Assembly (NCBI RefSeq): GCF_003268655.1
Contig: NZ_CP029642.1
Span: 4,154,001 to 4,218,000, forward strand
DNA: 64,000 nucleotides
Source of the DNA: Arthrobacter dokdonellae
Lineage (GTDB): Bacteria > Actinomycetota > Actinomycetes > Actinomycetales > Micrococcaceae
Direction: 5' to 3'
Of the stretch, positions 17,121-24,842 are shown one piece after another. The position numbers and the translations under genes were made by a program. Under the pieces are notes generated by a model that did no database searches, was not told the origin of the DNA, and was given only the letters and a program-made list of their open reading frames with translations. How positions within the stretch are numbered: the first letter of the stretch is position 1; each line of letters starts with the position of its first letter.

Positions 17121-17156
17121 TTGGACAAGAGCGAAGAGAAGCGTCTGCGAAAAACT
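17121..17156 (+). pseudogene. Severed 5' end (codons 1-12) of the P-loop ATPase gene
   Basis: TTG GAC AAG AGC... encodes MDKSEEKRLRKT, with GGAGA 5-6 bases upstream of the TTG. The last eight bases, GAAAAACT, are the ISL3 target duplication. Joining base 17156 to base 18642 continues the frame exactly into GHIRSIFTPSTP of the ATPase. This shows the ISL3 element broke a gene whose native start was here. Confidence 0.85.
17149..17156. repeat. Left 8-bp target site duplication of the ISL3 element
   Basis: GAAAAACT directly before the left inverted repeat is identical to 18634-18641 directly after the right one. Eight bp is the usual duplication length of ISL3 elements. Confidence 0.9.
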
Positions 17157-17168
17157 GGCCCTTCGTCT

Positions 17169-18491
17169 TTAAGCGTGGTTGACGGGTTTTTTCCGGTACG
17201 GGCGGTGGCCGCCGGCTGAGAGGAGGTTCCTGATTCTGTAGTTGTCGAAATTGCGGAATCCCCGTGCGATCCGCCGGGTGGTTTCGATGACGCCGTTGAC
17301 CGCCTCGGTGGGCCCGTTGGAGGCCCCGCCGGTGTCGAAATAGGCCAGGATCGCGGCCTTCCACATCCTCAGGCTGCGACCGAGCTTGGCGACCTCCGGG
17401 ATCGGGCAGGACGGGAAGGCTTGAAGGATCTCGGTGATCAATTCCCGGCCCTTGGCAGGTGTGGCGTGGTAGACGGTGCGCAGCTTTTGGTAGCACTGCC
17501 ACGCGACTGTTACCTCGCCCTTGGGATCTCCTTCGTTGAGCTTCCTCTCAAACCGGGCAACCTGTTTCTCGGTCATGGATTCCACGCCCTGCTGCAGTGT
17601 CCTTTTGATCCCGAAAAGCGGGTCAGCCTTCCTGCCGCGGCGTCCCAGGGTCTCCCGCTGCACGCGCCGGCGGACGTCGTCAACCATGGCCGTTCCCAGC
17701 TTCACGATGTGGAACGCGTCCACGACCTGGATCGCTTCGGGCAGTTCGTCCCTGACAGCGTTGGCGTAGCCGCGAAAAGGGTCCAAGGTGGCGACCTTGA
17801 TGCCGTTGGTGAACTCCGTCCCTTGTTCCTTGAGCCAGTCGGCGTAAACCTTCCCGGAGCGCCCCGGCACCAGGTCCAGCAGGCGCGCGTGGACCTTCCC
17901 GTCCCTGTCCCGGCTCTGGTCGATGATGCCGGTGACCATGCCGGAACCGGGGAATCCGGTATGGGTCCAGACATGCTCATCCACGCCGAGCGCATCCACC
18001 CCCGACAGCCGGTCCGGCCTGCCGATCCGCCGGGTCGCCTCGACCTTGATGCCGGCCCATGCGGTGCGCCAGGAAACGCCCAGCTGGTGGGCCAGGGCGG
18101 AGACGGAGGTGTCGTAACGCTCCAGGGCGTTGGTCGCCCAGATGACGGCCCTGGCGGTGAGTTTCGCCCTCACCCCGGCCAACGGGTGCTCTTCCGTGAA
18201 CACGGTCGCAGGACAATGAGCATCCGCACACCGCCAAAGCCTCTTCGCCCACAGCAGCCGGACAGGCCGGCCGGAAATCGGGGTGTCATGCAGCCACACC
18301 TTCCGGCGCCCGTGGCCGATCGCGACCACCCCACACTTGGGGCAGCCTGCAACGGTTTGGTCGGTTTCAACATGGAGGCTTAGACCGGTGGCGGTCTCGT
18401 TGACGGCGGTGATGTGGATGCCGGGGACACCGAGGATGGCGTCGGCGCGCGCGCACCACGAACCACCGCCGCAAGAAGTAGAATCAGACAC
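17169..18491 (-). CDS. ISL3 family transposase
   Basis: This 440-residue transposase has an N-terminal zinc-binding region (CPKCGVV, then RRKVWLHDTPISGRPVRLLW and CADAHCPATVF) and a helix-turn-helix with LGVSWRTAW. The DDE domain follows, with the first Asp in GVDEHVWTHTG, the second in VVDAFHIVKL and the Glu in GPTEAVNGVIE. The start is GTG 18491. It appears complete and may be active. The sequence just upstream forms a long hairpin that could control expression. Confidence 0.93.
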   Translation of the reverse strand: MSDSTSCGGGSWCARADAILGVPGIHITAVNETATGLSLHVETDQTVAGCPKCGVVAIGHGRRKVWLHDTPISGRPVRLLWAKRLWRCADAHCPATVFTEEHPLAGVRAKLTARAVIWATNALERYDTSVSALAHQLGVSWRTAWAGIKVEATRRIGRPDRLSGVDALGVDEHVWTHTGFPGSGMVTGIIDQSRDRDGKVHARLLDLVPGRSGKVYADWLKEQGTEFTNGIKVATLDPFRGYANAVRDELPEAIQVVDAFHIVKLGTAMVDDVRRRVQRETLGRRGRKADPLFGIKRTLQQGVESMTEKQVARFERKLNEGDPKGEVTVAWQCYQKLRTVYHATPAKGRELITEILQAFPSCPIPEVAKLGRSLRMWKAAILAYFDTGGASNGPTEAVNGVIETTRRIARGFRNFDNYRIRNLLSAGGHRPYRKKPVNHA

Positions 18492-18550
18492 GTCAGGGTT
18501 TCGTTTGAAGTTGGTTGCTTGGTCGCTACCAATTCAAAGAGACCCTGACG
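18491..18550. promoter_or_regulatory. Imperfect long inverted repeat at the ISL3 transposase start
   Basis: CGTCAGGGT at 18491 reappears as ACCCTGACG at 18542-18550. The arms (18491-18515 and 18526-18550) pair almost throughout, with two single-base bulges and few mismatches, around a short loop. One arm overlaps the transposase start codon. It may act as a transposase operator or as an RNA hairpin limiting read-in translation. Confidence 0.6.
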
Positions 18551-18575
18551 TCTTTCCCTCGCAACGCCACACCGT

Positions 18576-19823
18576 TTGCGATCAAAACCACAACAACTTA
18601 GGCCACCCTACCCACGCTCAAATGCGAAGGGCCGAAAAACTGGACATATTCGAAGCATCTTCACTCCATCCACTCCCGTTAAACAGAATGAGCTCTTCGC
18701 TGGCCGGATCAGTGAAATCGAGCGACTTCTGTATGCGATCCAAAATCAGGGGCAACACGCCGTAATCTACGGCGAAGCAGGAGTAGGAAAAACAAGTTTA
18801 GACAAGAAAATTGATCAGCTGTTGAGACAATCAAATATGGTTAGCATATACACAAGTTGCGGGACTACGGACGATTTTTCATCAATCTGGCGGACAGCCT
18901 TAGCGCAAGTCCATATCGCTAACCCAATTCAAAAAACTGGATTCCAAACTCGTAAGCGCGACTCGTCACCGGCCGATACGCTCATGTCCGATTTTCTTCC
19001 TGAGGGCGAAGTATCTCATAAACGCGTCGCCGGCGTCCTCGAGAAACTGGCCAGCGGAACCGATCCGGTTGTCATTTTTATCGACGAATTTGACCGCGCG
19101 AAAGTTCGGGCACGGCGGCCTTTCGCGGAACTTGTGAAACTACTGTCGGATGAATCTGTCAACGTTACGATTGTTTTCATCGGGGTCGCTGAAAATGTAG
19201 AACAATTGATCGAGGCTCACCGCAGCACAGAACGGAATCTGCACCAGATTCGAATGCCTCGGATGTCGACTGGAGAGCTGGAAGAAATTGTCAACAAAGG
19301 CCTCACGTCACTGTCGATGACCATTGAGCCCCTCGCATTGAGGCGCATAGCAGTCCTCAGCCGGGGACTGCCCCACTTTACCCATCTTGTAGCGCAGCAT
19401 TCCGCCGTCAGAGCAGCAAAAGCAGGTCGCTCCGAGATTACAGTTGCCGATGTAGAAAAGGGAGTGGAAAGCTCTGTTCAACAATCTCAACATAGCCTCG
19501 TTTCGGCGCATGCTGCAGCCATAAGTTCACGCAGTGGCGCCTACCGCGATGTATTGTTGGGCTGCGCTTTGGCGGAAAGTGATGAACAGGGTTGGGTTAC
19601 TCCCCCGGACATACGGGCCCAATTGGACGCCCTTTCGCTAAACCCGGGACCCTCCTTGACAAAATATCTAAATCAACTTAGTTCGGCCACACGCGGCCAC
19701 ATCCTATGCGAAACAGGACCCGCCCGCCGGCACGCCTACCGGTTTACCAATCCACTAATGCAACCTTACGTTGTGATGAAAGGTCTAGTTAGCGGCATTC
19801 CTGTCGAAGTGGTGGCGGAGTAG
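18576..19823 (+). CDS. P-loop ATPase (ORC/AAA-like), 5' end replaced by ISL3 sequence
   Basis: The native protein would be about 405 residues: MDKSEEKRLRKT from before the IS, joined to GHIRSIFTPSTP. Motifs include Walker A GEAGVGKTS (reconstructed residues 56-64), Walker B VVIFIDEFDRA, a sensor-like strand VTIVFIGVAENV and a C-terminal helical, winged-helix-like region. This layout suits ORC/CDC6- or STAND-like ATPases, many of which act in plasmid or defence loci. The current ORF can start at ATG 18576 inside the IS, which replaces 12 native residues by about 22; the ATPase core from residue 13 on is intact. Whether it is expressed depends on an outward promoter. Less GC-rich than its surroundings. 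Confidence 0.8.
   Translation: MRSKPQQLRPPYPRSNAKGRKTGHIRSIFTPSTPVKQNELFAGRISEIERLLYAIQNQGQHAVIYGEAGVGKTSLDKKIDQLLRQSNMVSIYTSCGTTDDFSSIWRTALAQVHIANPIQKTGFQTRKRDSSPADTLMSDFLPEGEVSHKRVAGVLEKLASGTDPVVIFIDEFDRAKVRARRPFAELVKLLSDESVNVTIVFIGVAENVEQLIEAHRSTERNLHQIRMPRMSTGELEEIVNKGLTSLSMTIEPLALRRIAVLSRGLPHFTHLVAQHSAVRAAKAGRSEITVADVEKGVESSVQQSQHSLVSAHAAAISSRSGAYRDVLLGCALAESDEQGWVTPPDIRAQLDALSLNPGPSLTKYLNQLSSATRGHILCETGPARRHAYRFTNPLMQPYVVMKGLVSGIPVEVVAE
18634..18641. repeat. Right 8-bp target site duplication of the ISL3 element
   Basis: GAAAAACT, identical to 17149-17156, lies directly after the right inverted repeat and inside the ATPase reading frame. Confidence 0.9.
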
Positions 19824-20422
19824 TCTTTTCATAGAATTTTTGGAAGCGTGAATTTCCGCGACATAATTCTCGAATCAGGCTTCCTATCATGGCGATAATA
19901 TTGATGTTATATTCTCCGCCCTGGCTCCCACTTTAGAAGTCGGATCCGCGCAAATCCAAGATTCTACACTGTCATCAAATGTGTGAGGATCCCATTAATC
20001 AACTCGCAAATAATGGTCGGATCGGGGAAACTGAGGTCAAAGGACCGCAACACCTGGCAAAGCCTTCGCCGGGACGCACCATGACAGGCGTCCAGGGGAT
20101 GTCCCAGATTGGTCGTACGCGTTCGGGTAGACGGATTCATTGCTTCATTTGTATTTCTCCCGTGAAATGGAACCAGTTTTGAGTTCAGATATCAGAACAT
20201 TGCCCATTTTCATCGATCTGGCGATGACCGGATTGGCTGATAGCAGCTGAGATGTGGACTCTTGAACGGGAACGACCGGGGGAAGACCTGATCATGCGGG
20301 ACCCAGCGGCACGCATGGCATGGGTGACGGCGGCGCGTTGCCTTCACGCGCGAATGCGCAAGCCTGAAGCACGCCCCTCCTGTCCGAAGCCCCGAAGCCG
20401 GTCCATCGGAACGTGCGAGGTC
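19824..20422. other. About 600 bp without a clear gene
   Basis: No frame on either strand looks coding. The first 150 bp are AT-rich. The later part could hold decayed coding sequence, but I recognise no protein motif. Confidence 0.4.
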
Positions 20423-20452
20423 TTGTGGTATAGACCCAAAGAGCCATATACT
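20423..20452 (+). promoter_or_regulatory. Promoter candidate for the RHH/membrane-protein pair
   Basis: TTGTGG (20423-20428) and TATACT (20447-20452) are spaced by 18 bp, about 88 bp before the RHH start codon. Read by eye. Confidence 0.35.
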
Positions 20453-20539
20453 TGCCATACAAAAACCTCCAGTTGTCCTCAAAATACCCACATGGGATCT
20501 CGAGGCACCGGTGGTTGGGTCAGAAATGGAGAACAGAGA

Positions 20540-20746
20540 ATGGCCAATATCAAGGTCTCAGTCAATCTACCGGAGGATGCCGTACAAGCCCTTCGTGACA
20601 TGGCAGCTCGGGACGGCGTCAGCATGACTGAAGCACTCCGGAGGTCGATCAGCCTACAAAAGTTCGTCGAAGACCAGCAAGCCGAAGGCAACGCAATTTT
20701 GGTTAAAGACAGGAACGACAACGTCCAACGCTTAGTCATCCGATAG
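20540..20746 (+). CDS. Ribbon-helix-helix (CopG-like) DNA-binding protein
   Basis: This 68-residue protein starts MANIKVSVNLPEDAVQAL, a beta strand followed by RDMAARDGVSMTEALRRSI, the classic MetJ/Arc/CopG ribbon-helix-helix fold. A short tail follows. The ATG is preceded by GGAGAACAGAGA. Such proteins autoregulate small operons, often as antitoxins. Its partner, a two-helix membrane protein, starts 3 bp after the stop. Confidence 0.7.
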   Translation: MANIKVSVNLPEDAVQALRDMAARDGVSMTEALRRSISLQKFVEDQQAEGNAILVKDRNDNVQRLVIR

Positions 20747-20749
20747 CGC

Positions 20750-21100
20750 GTGGAAGACCAGACTGCCGACCTGGCGTCAGACGGGAAGTTGGATCTGACA
20801 TCGGATCCTGAACCGACTTCGGCTCGATCGGAGCCAAGCCTTGAAAGGTACAATCCGGATCCCCAACGCGATAATGTGAGGAAGAAGATTGCGTACTGGC
20901 TTCTGGTCATCCTGACATTCGACGTAGTTGGAGCCTTTGTTTTGTTGGGCACTCAGAACTTCTTGGGAATCAAGACGGACGACATTCGAACCCTTGTTGA
21001 GCTGCTGTTCACGCCAACCGTAACCCTTCTGGGCGCGGTCACAGGTTTCTACTACGCCACCCATGGAAACAAGAGCGGTGGAGACCACACCGGAAAGTAG
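20750..21100 (+). CDS. Small two-helix membrane protein paired with the RHH regulator
   Basis: This 116-residue ORF with a GTG start has a polar N-terminal half (about 1-45) and two hydrophobic segments (IAYWLLVILTFDVVGAFVLL and LFTPTVTLLGAVTGFYYA), then a short basic tail. The gene lies 3 bp after the RHH gene, so they are cotranscribed. Two short helices with an RHH partner resemble a membrane toxin-antitoxin layout, but no toxin family is recognised. Confidence 0.6.
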   Translation: MEDQTADLASDGKLDLTSDPEPTSARSEPSLERYNPDPQRDNVRKKIAYWLLVILTFDVVGAFVLLGTQNFLGIKTDDIRTLVELLFTPTVTLLGAVTGFYYATHGNKSGGDHTGK

Positions 21101-21261
21101 AGGCCGCCCAATCCGGACCGCCTGAGAGTTGGGGCAAATTCACAAAGCACAGGACTGACACGTGCCCATGCTTTTGCGGCGGCCACTTGTCAGTCTTGCA
21201 GTAAGTCTGACTGAGACCCGAACGTACGAACCCTGTAGTAGAAAGTCGACGGGTTGTGTTT

Positions 21262-22443
21262 TCAAGTTATCCATCCTTCGACGAACGTGGTCCGATGGTT
21301 TGGGTTCATGGTGGTAACCTCGAGGTTATTTGGAACTTGCCGCGCATTCTTAGCTAGACCTTGACACAGCGTCGGGCTGACCAGCCCCAATCTCCCACCG
21401 AACCCAGGCGGGCTTGTGGTTTCCAGGATCGTCTTGGCGACAGACGTCACTCTGCCGAGCGTGGACTTGGCGATGTCGATCCGGGACATGGGTTTGCGTT
21501 CCTTGGAACAGCGCAGAATCGAGTCAGCTTCAGCTTCCAGCACGGCATCGGCCCAGCTGGCGAGGTAGGCTGCCGACTGGGGGCCGCGGTCGATGCCGTG
21601 GGCCCGCAGGACCACGTAGGCAACGGACTCTGCCTCGATTTCCGCGAGGCCACGGTGTTCGGCGCTCCTGCCGTAGAGTGCACCGATGCCGTCACCTGGG
21701 ACGTGCAGGGAAGCGTGGGCAAGCTCGTGGGCCAAGGTGGCGACCCGGTCGTCCAAATCCAGCCAGGACCCGACACTGATCAGCCGGCGTGCATGGTCGG
21801 TGAAGCCATCCGCGAACCCTGATTGTGAGTCGGAAACGACTAGGTTGTAGCGTGCCTGCCGAGCCACCGCAGTCAGGGATTCCCAGAGTTGTTCTCGGGC
21901 TTGGGGATCCGGAGGCAGCTCGTTAGGTCGGGATGTGGGAACGAGCAGTGGTTCCCCTTCGGTTTGGGAGACATCGAAGACCGCTTGGCCCCGCCAGCCG
22001 ACGATTCGCGACCTGTTCTTGCCGTCGCCTGGCTCCGTCAGCGGTTTGTCTCGAACGTCGCTGGCACCCACTTCCGACTCCGTTATCCGAGCCGTCCTTG
22101 GCGCGATGACAAACAGGGCGTGTTCGCCCTTGAGGACGTAGCGGCCGTGGCGTTCCCATTCCTTGTAGCCGGCAACAAGCGTTGGCTGTACTGTGCCGCG
22201 CTGGGCCATTTGCATCATCAGCAGTGCCACGTTGCCTCCGGAGTAGCGCCACAGGGTTGCTGAGGCGTCGAGAAGGCGGTGCCACTGTCGCGGATCGTCG
22301 ACGGCTTCGGCGAGGAGGGCGTAGAGCCCTTCGGTGAGTTCGGCGACGCGTTGCTCGGGTCCTGGGTGCGACGCCGGAGGCGCTGCCGCCGCGGTATCAA
22401 CGGCGATGAGTCGGCGCGGTTGAGGCTCTTGGTTGGGTTCCAT
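21262..22443 (-). CDS. ArdC-like antirestriction protein with zinc-protease motif
   Basis: The 393-residue protein has an ArdC-like N-terminal ssDNA-binding domain (about 30-165, including WRYSGGNVALLMMQ and GYKEWERHGRYVLKGE). A metalloprotease-type domain follows, with HELAHASLH (HExxH at 239-243) and a downstream Glu-rich helix (EIEAESVAYVVL). ArdC proteins protect incoming single-stranded DNA from host restriction during conjugation. GGAGGA lies 8 bases before the ATG. It is the last gene of the transfer operon and starts 21 bp after the DUF4913 gene. The C-terminal 80 residues carry no motif I recognise. Confidence 0.85.
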   Translation of the reverse strand: MEPNQEPQPRRLIAVDTAAAAPPASHPGPEQRVAELTEGLYALLAEAVDDPRQWHRLLDASATLWRYSGGNVALLMMQMAQRGTVQPTLVAGYKEWERHGRYVLKGEHALFVIAPRTARITESEVGASDVRDKPLTEPGDGKNRSRIVGWRGQAVFDVSQTEGEPLLVPTSRPNELPPDPQAREQLWESLTAVARQARYNLVVSDSQSGFADGFTDHARRLISVGSWLDLDDRVATLAHELAHASLHVPGDGIGALYGRSAEHRGLAEIEAESVAYVVLRAHGIDRGPQSAAYLASWADAVLEAEADSILRCSKERKPMSRIDIAKSTLGRVTSVAKTILETTSPPGFGGRLGLVSPTLCQGLAKNARQVPNNLEVTTMNPNHRTTFVEGWIT

Positions 22444-22464
22444 GACTTCGTTCCTCCGCTGGGG

Positions 22465-23019
22465 TCAGGAATCGGAACGACCCGGTTCCTGGCCCCCTTC
22501 CTTTTCCGGTTCGTTCGGGGTCGGCAGCCCGTTCCCGGATCCACCAAAGAGTGGCGTTGTTCCTCCGGGTCCGTCGCTGGGCAGCCTGCGCTGTGGCGGT
22601 TCCCGGTGGTGTTGCAGGCTGACGCAGCCGGCCGTCCTGGTTTCCTCCCGCAGCCGGGCGATGCAGTGCTCGAGCCGTTCGTGGAAACCCAGGGGTCCGA
22701 AGCCGCCGTCGTCCTCGGTGTAGGACGCCTGCTCGGCCCGCTGGAGCGCGTAGAGCTCGGCAACGATTTCCGAGTGCCGCCACCAGCAGTCCGGAACCAC
22801 GGAACTTGTCAGGTGGTACGTTGCCACCAGCCACTGGACCCACTTGCCCAGGTGGTCCCAGACGTGGCTGGCCGTGCGGGGGTCCATGTCCCGCCAGCGG
22901 TACGTCATGGGCACCCGTTCGGAGCGCAGTCCCTTCGTGGAGCCGAAGAGCAGCTCCGCAAAGTTGTCTTCGGCGCCGTTTGCTACGTCGTATTCAAAGG
23001 ATTCGTCCTCGTCGTCCAT
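22465..23019 (-). CDS. DUF4913-like protein of actinobacterial conjugation modules
   Basis: This 184-residue protein contains the WCPxWW-like pattern SSVVPDCWWRHSEIVAELYA followed by an ALQRAEQA helix, typical of DUF4913 proteins found beside TraG in actinobacterial elements. The C-terminal 40 residues are disordered (Pro, Gly, Glu). AGGAGG lies 7 bases before ATG 23019; the ATG at 23025 overlaps the TraG stop but would be only one base from that site. Function unknown. Confidence 0.65.
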   Translation of the reverse strand: MDDEDESFEYDVANGAEDNFAELLFGSTKGLRSERVPMTYRWRDMDPRTASHVWDHLGKWVQWLVATYHLTSSVVPDCWWRHSEIVAELYALQRAEQASYTEDDGGFGPLGFHERLEHCIARLREETRTAGCVSLQHHREPPQRRLPSDGPGGTTPLFGGSGNGLPTPNEPEKEGGQEPGRSDS

Positions 23020-23021
23020 GG

Positions 23022-24842
23022 TCATGCCTCCTGGTTGTCTGCGGTGATGGCCGCTTGTTGGTCGTGCTGCCGTTTGAGGTGTCCGGTGAGCAGTTCGAGC
23101 TCGGTTTGTTCCTTGGACCGGCCGAGCTGTGCCGCGTCCTTGCGTTTGTGCCATTCGCGGAGGTCCAGCAGGATGGGCCGGCTGCGGCGTCCGAGCATGA
23201 TGGCCGTCCCGGCAGGGAGCCGGCGGATTTCGTGGAGCGGGATGACGGGTGATTCTCGGATTTGTTCACCGTCCTGCCTGCCCTGGGCGGACCAGGAGCG
23301 GGTGTTGAAGGTCAGGGTCCGTTCCCCGATGAGCCCGGCGAGGGCGCGGAGGTCGCGTTCGTCGGAGCCGCCGCCGAATATGACCTTGATGATGGCGGCA
23401 TCCCAGATGGTGGCGGCCTCATCCATGGACCAGCCGGACCGGGCCTGGGAGAGGGACTGCAGCACCACGATGGTGGAGATGCCGATGCCGCCGCCATCTG
23501 ACAGCACTACCGGGAGTCCCGGCCAGGGCGAGAGGTTCGCGATCTCATCAAGGATCAGTGAGAGGGGCGGGTCGAGCCGGCCGCCAGGCGCGACGAAGGC
23601 CATTTCACGGGCGGCGTTGTCGATGTCGTCGATCAGCGCGGACAAATACGGCCCGGCGGCGGACGCGCCGCTCTTGGTGCCGATCAGGTACAGGGTGCCC
23701 CGTTGCTCTATGAAGGCCTTGGGGTCGAACTGCTCGCCGGACCCCAACGGATTCAAGGCGGCCAGGACTTTGGGCGACGACAGAGGCGCGACGGCGGCGG
23801 TCACCCCGATCCAGGAGTTGGAGGTGTTGCGGGGATCGTCGTGGAGGATACCCATCAGGTCTGCCTGCCAGCCCAGGGCGGCCTCGGGCCGGCCAAGGAT
23901 GTCCAGGGCCTCTCGGGCCAGCACCGGGTTGGACGCCCAGCGCCGAAACGCTGCCACCCCCTCCCCGTCCAAGGCCGCAGCGTGAAGCAGGCACTGCAGG
24001 ACAATCTGAGAGCGCTTCTGCCAAGCCGCATTCTCTCCCTTGAGTGCTGCATCGGCCGAGATGACCAGGGCCCGGCGGGTGGCGACGTCAGGGTCCTGGC
24101 AACCACGGACAGGTGACCAGCGCAGGGTTGAGGGCAGGCCGGACATGCCTTGTGGGTCGAACACGGTGACGGGGCGGCCGTTGGTGGCACGGGCCTTCAT
24201 GGTGACGACGAGGTTGTCGGCGCGGGTGGAGGTGGTGACGACGGCGCCGGGGGCGTCAAGGATGGCGTTGATGATGACGTAGAGGCCCTTGCCGGAGCGG
24301 GGTGCGCCCTGGATGACGAGGGATTCCTCCGTGGATACGTGCACCGTGACGCCGCGGGACTTGCCGATGGTCCAGGACACCTCCCCGACCATGGGGTCCT
24401 TCGTGCCTGGTCGGGTGTAGCGGCCCCGTTTGAGCGCGGCCCGGGCACCGAACTCGCGGGCGATCTCCGCACGGCGCGCGACGCCGTCGCGCTTGAGAAT
24501 GTCCTGCCGGAGCCAGGCGCCGGATTGGCGCCAGGAGTGCCAGGCGAGGGTGCCTGCAATCGCTGCCAGGGCCATGAATGCGAGGGCGGGGGCGATGATG
24601 AGCCACACCTGCCCGGGCCCAATGCTGCAGGTGGCCCCGCCTGGTTGGGCCCACTGCATCCGCCCCGATAGGAGTAGTAGCGGTGCAGTGGGGTTGAAGT
24701 CCCAAGGGGCATTGGTGCCGCAGTGGGAAGCGTAGGCGAGGTGGGCGGCGGCCTCCACGAGGAGGTCGAGGACCACGTAGCCGGCGGTGGCGGCGAGCCC
24801 GATGGAGACCATTGGGTTGCCGTCGTCGAGGCGGCGTGGCAT
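23022..24842 (-). CDS. VirD4/TraG-like type IV coupling protein
   Basis: This 606-residue coupling ATPase should deliver the relaxase-DNA complex to the secretion channel. Two membrane segments occur near the N-terminus (about 12-35 and 78-100). Walker A GAPRSGKG is at 179-186 and Walker B is SLILDEIANL, followed by STIVVLQSLSQARS, the usual coupling-protein arginine/sensor region. It starts at ATG 24842, overlapping the VirB4 stop by one base (TGATG), with AAGGA upstream. The ORF reads upstream into the VirB4 gene only as a shadow. Confidence 0.9.
   Translation of the reverse strand: MPRRLDDGNPMVSIGLAATAGYVVLDLLVEAAAHLAYASHCGTNAPWDFNPTAPLLLLSGRMQWAQPGGATCSIGPGQVWLIIAPALAFMALAAIAGTLAWHSWRQSGAWLRQDILKRDGVARRAEIAREFGARAALKRGRYTRPGTKDPMVGEVSWTIGKSRGVTVHVSTEESLVIQGAPRSGKGLYVIINAILDAPGAVVTTSTRADNLVVTMKARATNGRPVTVFDPQGMSGLPSTLRWSPVRGCQDPDVATRRALVISADAALKGENAAWQKRSQIVLQCLLHAAALDGEGVAAFRRWASNPVLAREALDILGRPEAALGWQADLMGILHDDPRNTSNSWIGVTAAVAPLSSPKVLAALNPLGSGEQFDPKAFIEQRGTLYLIGTKSGASAAGPYLSALIDDIDNAAREMAFVAPGGRLDPPLSLILDEIANLSPWPGLPVVLSDGGGIGISTIVVLQSLSQARSGWSMDEAATIWDAAIIKVIFGGGSDERDLRALAGLIGERTLTFNTRSWSAQGRQDGEQIRESPVIPLHEIRRLPAGTAIMLGRRSRPILLDLREWHKRKDAAQLGRSKEQTELELLTGHLKRQHDQQAAITADNQEA

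Larger units (their letters stand above)
17157..18633 (-). mobile_element. ISL3 family insertion sequence (1,477 bp)
   Basis: Ends are GGCCCTTCGTCTTTAAGCG at 17157 and, read inward from 18633, GGCCCTTCGCATTTGAGCG; 19 of the first 22 bases match. Flanking GAAAAACT duplications are perfect, which suggests a recent single insertion. It carries one intact transposase on the minus strand and interrupts a P-loop ATPase gene after its twelfth codon. Confidence 0.93.
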
